Below are positions 57,843 to 59,722 of a stretch of 59,722 nucleotides of DNA, one piece after another. Positions within the stretch are counted from its first letter, which is position 1. Each line of letters opens with the position of its first letter. The notes beneath the pieces were generated by a model. That model was not told the origin of the DNA and ran no database searches. It worked only from the letters and a program-made list of their open reading frames with translations. This DNA comes from Pseudomaricurvus sp. HS19 (lineage in GTDB: Bacteria > Pseudomonadota > Gammaproteobacteria > Pseudomonadales > Cellvibrionaceae), in assembly GCF_009857815.1 (NCBI RefSeq), contig NZ_WVVW01000019.1:1-59722 (forward strand), written 5' to 3'. Made by a program: the position numbers and the translations under genes.

Positions 57843-59174
57843 TTACTGCAGCCAGCCGTTAACGCCCTGCAGATCGCCTTCCACCAACACGCCAGCAGCG
57901 CGCTTCAGTTTCAGGCTGTTGATGGCGTAGTCATAACGCGCTTCGATGTAGTTGCGCTCGGCGTCCGCCAGGTCGCGCTGGGCGTCCAGCACCACCAGCA
58001 TGGAGTAGAGCCCGGCCTGCAGGCCCCGCTCCTTGTTCATCACCACTTCACGTTGCGCAGACACGGTTTTCTGCAGCGCCTTGACCTGGGCGATATTGGC
58101 CATGACACCCTGGAAGGCGGAATTGACTTCGTACTGCACCTGGCGCTTGACCCGGGTCAGCTCCTCTTCGCTCTTGTACATCAGCTCGATGGCTTCACGA
58201 CGGCGGGAAGAGACAGAGCCGCCCTGATAGATAGGTACTTCCAGTTGCAGGGCAATCTCGTCGCCCTCGATACGGCTGGTACCACCGAACAGGGAGCCGC
58301 CCTGATCCTCATCAAATTTGCGATACACCAGGTTGAGTGTGGGGTAGTGACCGGAGGTCTGCGCCTTCACTTCCATGCGCGCCTCTTCGAGAGAGAACTG
58401 CTGGGTCTGGATGTCCGGGTTGCCACTCAGGGCGCGCTCGATCCACGCCTGCGGTGCAGCGGGTTCCGGCAGCAACAGCGGCACCTCTTCCTGCATGGGC
58501 CGCAGCTCGTCGTGCAGTAGACCGGTCTTCTCCATCAGTGCAAAGCGAGCGTCATCCAGCGCCTTCATGTACTGCGCCTCTTCCGCCAGTGCGGTGAAGT
58601 AGCGGGCCTCGGCATCTACCACTTCCGCACGCCGCCCGAGGCCGGCACTGCGGCTCTTGCTGGCAAATTCCACATGCCGTTGCAGTGCCTCTTTTTCAGC
58701 GCTGATGGCGTGCAACTGCTCTTCGGTTTTCAATACGGTGAAGTAGCGCTCCGCCACCTCGATCAGCAGATCCTGGCGAGCCTTGTCGAGCGCAATATCT
58801 GCCCGATCACGCACCACCTTGGATTGGTTATAGCGTACCCAGTACTCGTGGTTGTAGATCGATTGGTTGAGGGTCAGGGCAAAGGAGGTGGTGTCGTAAT
58901 CGGCCGAGCTGCCATTGGTAACCTGGTTGTCCGATTCCACAATTTCGTCGCTGTTTTCGGTACGCTCGGCGGAGAACGCCAGCGTGGGCAGCAGCCGGGC
59001 ACGGGCCTGTTTCACCGCTTCCTGATCCGCTGCTTGTTGGTGGCCCGCCCCGCGGAAGGCGGGGTCGGCGTCCTTGGCCTTGTTCAGAACATCCAATAGA
59101 CCTTCACTGGCCAACGTCGTCCCGCTGGCCAGCCATAGGAGGGCAACCACTGCCCCCGGTAGTCGCACTGTCAT
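57843..59174 (-). CDS. TolC-family outer membrane channel protein
   Basis: The 443-residue protein (from the ATG at 59174) has a signal peptide ending near TTLASEG and the two-fold TolC/OEP repeat. Landmarks are SFALTLNQSIYNHEYWVRYN in the first half and LQLEVPIYQGGSVSSRRREA in the second, with long helices such as YKSEEELTRVKRQVQYEVNS. TolC trimers form the outer-membrane exit duct for type I and efflux systems. A TTG eight codons upstream is in frame but would precede the signal peptide with polar residues; AGGG near the ATG favours the chosen start. It is the first gene of the accessory locus, and the channel partner for its three adaptors is presumably this protein. Confidence 0.93.
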   Translation of the reverse strand: MTVRLPGAVVALLWLASGTTLASEGLLDVLNKAKDADPAFRGAGHQQAADQEAVKQARARLLPTLAFSAERTENSDEIVESDNQVTNGSSADYDTTSFALTLNQSIYNHEYWVRYNQSKVVRDRADIALDKARQDLLIEVAERYFTVLKTEEQLHAISAEKEALQRHVEFASKSRSAGLGRRAEVVDAEARYFTALAEEAQYMKALDDARFALMEKTGLLHDELRPMQEEVPLLLPEPAAPQAWIERALSGNPDIQTQQFSLEEARMEVKAQTSGHYPTLNLVYRKFDEDQGGSLFGGTSRIEGDEIALQLEVPIYQGGSVSSRRREAIELMYKSEEELTRVKRQVQYEVNSAFQGVMANIAQVKALQKTVSAQREVVMNKERGLQAGLYSMLVVLDAQRDLADAERNYIEARYDYAINSLKLKRAAGVLVEGDLQGVNGWLQ

Positions 59175-59352
59175 AGCACCCTGTCCTTGAGTCCCCAAAA
59201 TCCTGCAATGGCCATCCCCGTCGCCGGTAATGTCCGGTCGGCACAGGTGGTGTCTCGTTATTTGTCGTTGTGTGCGGTGGCCTGCTGACGCAAAAATCCA
59301 CCATCAATGTTGTTTTAAGCGCAATATGGTACCAATCTCGTCACAACTCTTC

Positions 59353-59381
59353 ACTATCATGTGAGCGACTCGACATTTCAA
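59353..59381 (-). promoter_or_regulatory. Candidate promoter of the accessory operon
   Basis: Minus-strand TTGAAA (59376-59381) and GATAGT (59353-59358) are 17 nt apart, with five and four consensus matches. Transcription would begin near 59346, giving a leader of about 170 nt before the tolC ATG. Confidence 0.45.
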
Positions 59382-59389
59382 AAAACCTG

Positions 59390-59420
59390 CTTATAACCAC
59401 TTAATGTATATGGTTATAAG
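59390..59420 (-). promoter_or_regulatory. Inverted repeat, possible operator
   Basis: CTTATAACC (59390-59398) and GGTTATAAG (59412-59420) form a perfect 9-bp inverted repeat with 13 nt between. Outer AAAACC/GGTTTT bases extend it after a small bulge. It lies just upstream of the candidate -35, a position typical for activator binding. Both arms are AT-rich, unlike the surrounding sequence. Confidence 0.5.
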
Positions 59421-59633
59421 GTTTTCGCCATTTCCGCCCCAGGAAGGTGCAGAAAAGTCTCATCCTTCCATTTTCGACCCATTTATGGATGCCACTTAGG
59501 TCGAATTGCACGCCCAGAAGCTCACCACGCTACTCCTGGCTTCTATGCTTAGACCTAAATATTATAAGCCGGCAGGAAGGGTTGCAGCTTAAAGCCATTA
59601 GCAGCCCGCCGGCCGGGAACAACGACGGGCAAC

Positions 59634-59661
59634 AAAAAAGGCCACCCGGAGGTGGCCTTTT
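59634..59661 (-). terminator. Intrinsic terminator after tuf
   Basis: Minus strand: GGCCACC, 4-nt loop, GGTGGCC, then six T, G and two T. The stem is perfect (59640-59657). It should end the str-operon transcript 50 nt after the tuf stop, before the accessory operon. Confidence 0.92.
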
Positions 59662-59710
59662 CTGGCAGCATGCGGACCGCAGCCCGCAGCAACAATAACG
59701 CGATTATCGA

Positions 59711-59722
59711 TTACTCGATGAT
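59711..59722 (-). CDS. tuf: Elongation factor Tu, last three codons and stop (partial)
   Basis: The minus strand at the window edge reads ATC ATC GAG TAA, that is Ile-Ile-Glu-stop, the ending of EF-Tu in Pseudomonas-like bacteria (AKIIE). With a strong terminator 50 nt downstream and rpsJ as the next conserved gene, this position is where tuf is expected in the str-S10 arrangement. Four codons alone cannot prove it. Confidence 0.6.
   Translation of the reverse strand: MIE

Larger units (their letters stand above)
59175..59633 (-). other. Non-coding region upstream of the accessory operon
   Basis: These 459 nt contain no credible gene. They hold a candidate promoter at 59353-59381, an inverted repeat at 59390-59420, a weaker 7-bp inverted repeat (TTAGGTC 59496-59502, GACCTAA 59552-59558) and an isolated TATAAT box (59561-59566) without a good -35. 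Confidence 0.7.

Noticed and set aside
59175-59198. TTG start giving a longer TolC-family protein
   Set aside because: The eight extra residues are polar and would precede a good signal peptide; the ATG at 59174 has its own ribosome site.
59561-59566. Perfect TATAAT box upstream of tolC
   Set aside because: No -35 hexamer of any quality is found at 16-18 nt; listed only as part of the non-coding region.

Overview
The window comes from a gammaproteobacterium. The S10, spc and alpha ribosomal protein genes run uninterrupted in the canonical order on the minus strand. S14 is the long zinc-free 101-residue form, and four codons at the right edge read Ile-Ile-Glu-stop on the minus strand, the EF-Tu ending I know from Pseudomonas-like bacteria. 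A marine Pseudomonadales/Cellvibrionales relative is my best guess; the genus cannot be assigned from the sequence alone.

Left part (1-14,331, minus strand): transcription runs rpsJ-rplC-rplD-rplW-rplB-rpsS-rplV-rpsC-rplP-rpmC-rpsQ-rplN-rplX-rplE-rpsN-rpsH-rplF-rplR-rpsE-rpmD-rplO-secY-rpmJ, then rpsM-rpsK-rpsD-rpoA-rplQ. A strong sigma-70 promoter (TTGACT-17-TAGAAT) lies upstream of rpsJ. A hairpin and a probable second promoter sit between rpmJ and rpsM, and a textbook intrinsic terminator follows rplQ.

Middle and right part (14,398-59,174, minus strand): a seven-gene accessory locus fills the tuf-rpsJ junction. In transcription order it encodes a TolC-family outer-membrane channel, a 12,007-residue repeat protein, a DUF3467 protein, a GAF-transmembrane-HlyD adaptor, a PqqD-like/M50 protease/HlyD fusion, a C-terminally shortened SecA-like ATPase, and a soluble periplasmic HlyD/RND-type adaptor. 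The giant gene alone covers 36 kb. Its product starts with a very basic segment and a MEARYLLSADL motif (LEPR-XLL-like) instead of a signal peptide. It then carries a DUF4347 domain, three RTX blocks, at least three other repeat families, a metzincin-type HExxHxxGxxH motif, and a basic C-terminal tail.

No ABC transporter is encoded in the locus. The simplest reading is a dedicated export system: the SecA-like ATPase supplies energy, the three adaptors and the TolC channel form the envelope conduit, the M50 protein processes or guides the substrate, and the GAF adaptor and DUF3467 protein regulate. This is inference from gene content and order. If right, it would be a secretion route combining type I parts with a Sec-type motor, and it is the main candidate here for an undescribed system. 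The locus has its own terminators and promoters on both sides, so the insertion does not disturb the ribosomal operons.
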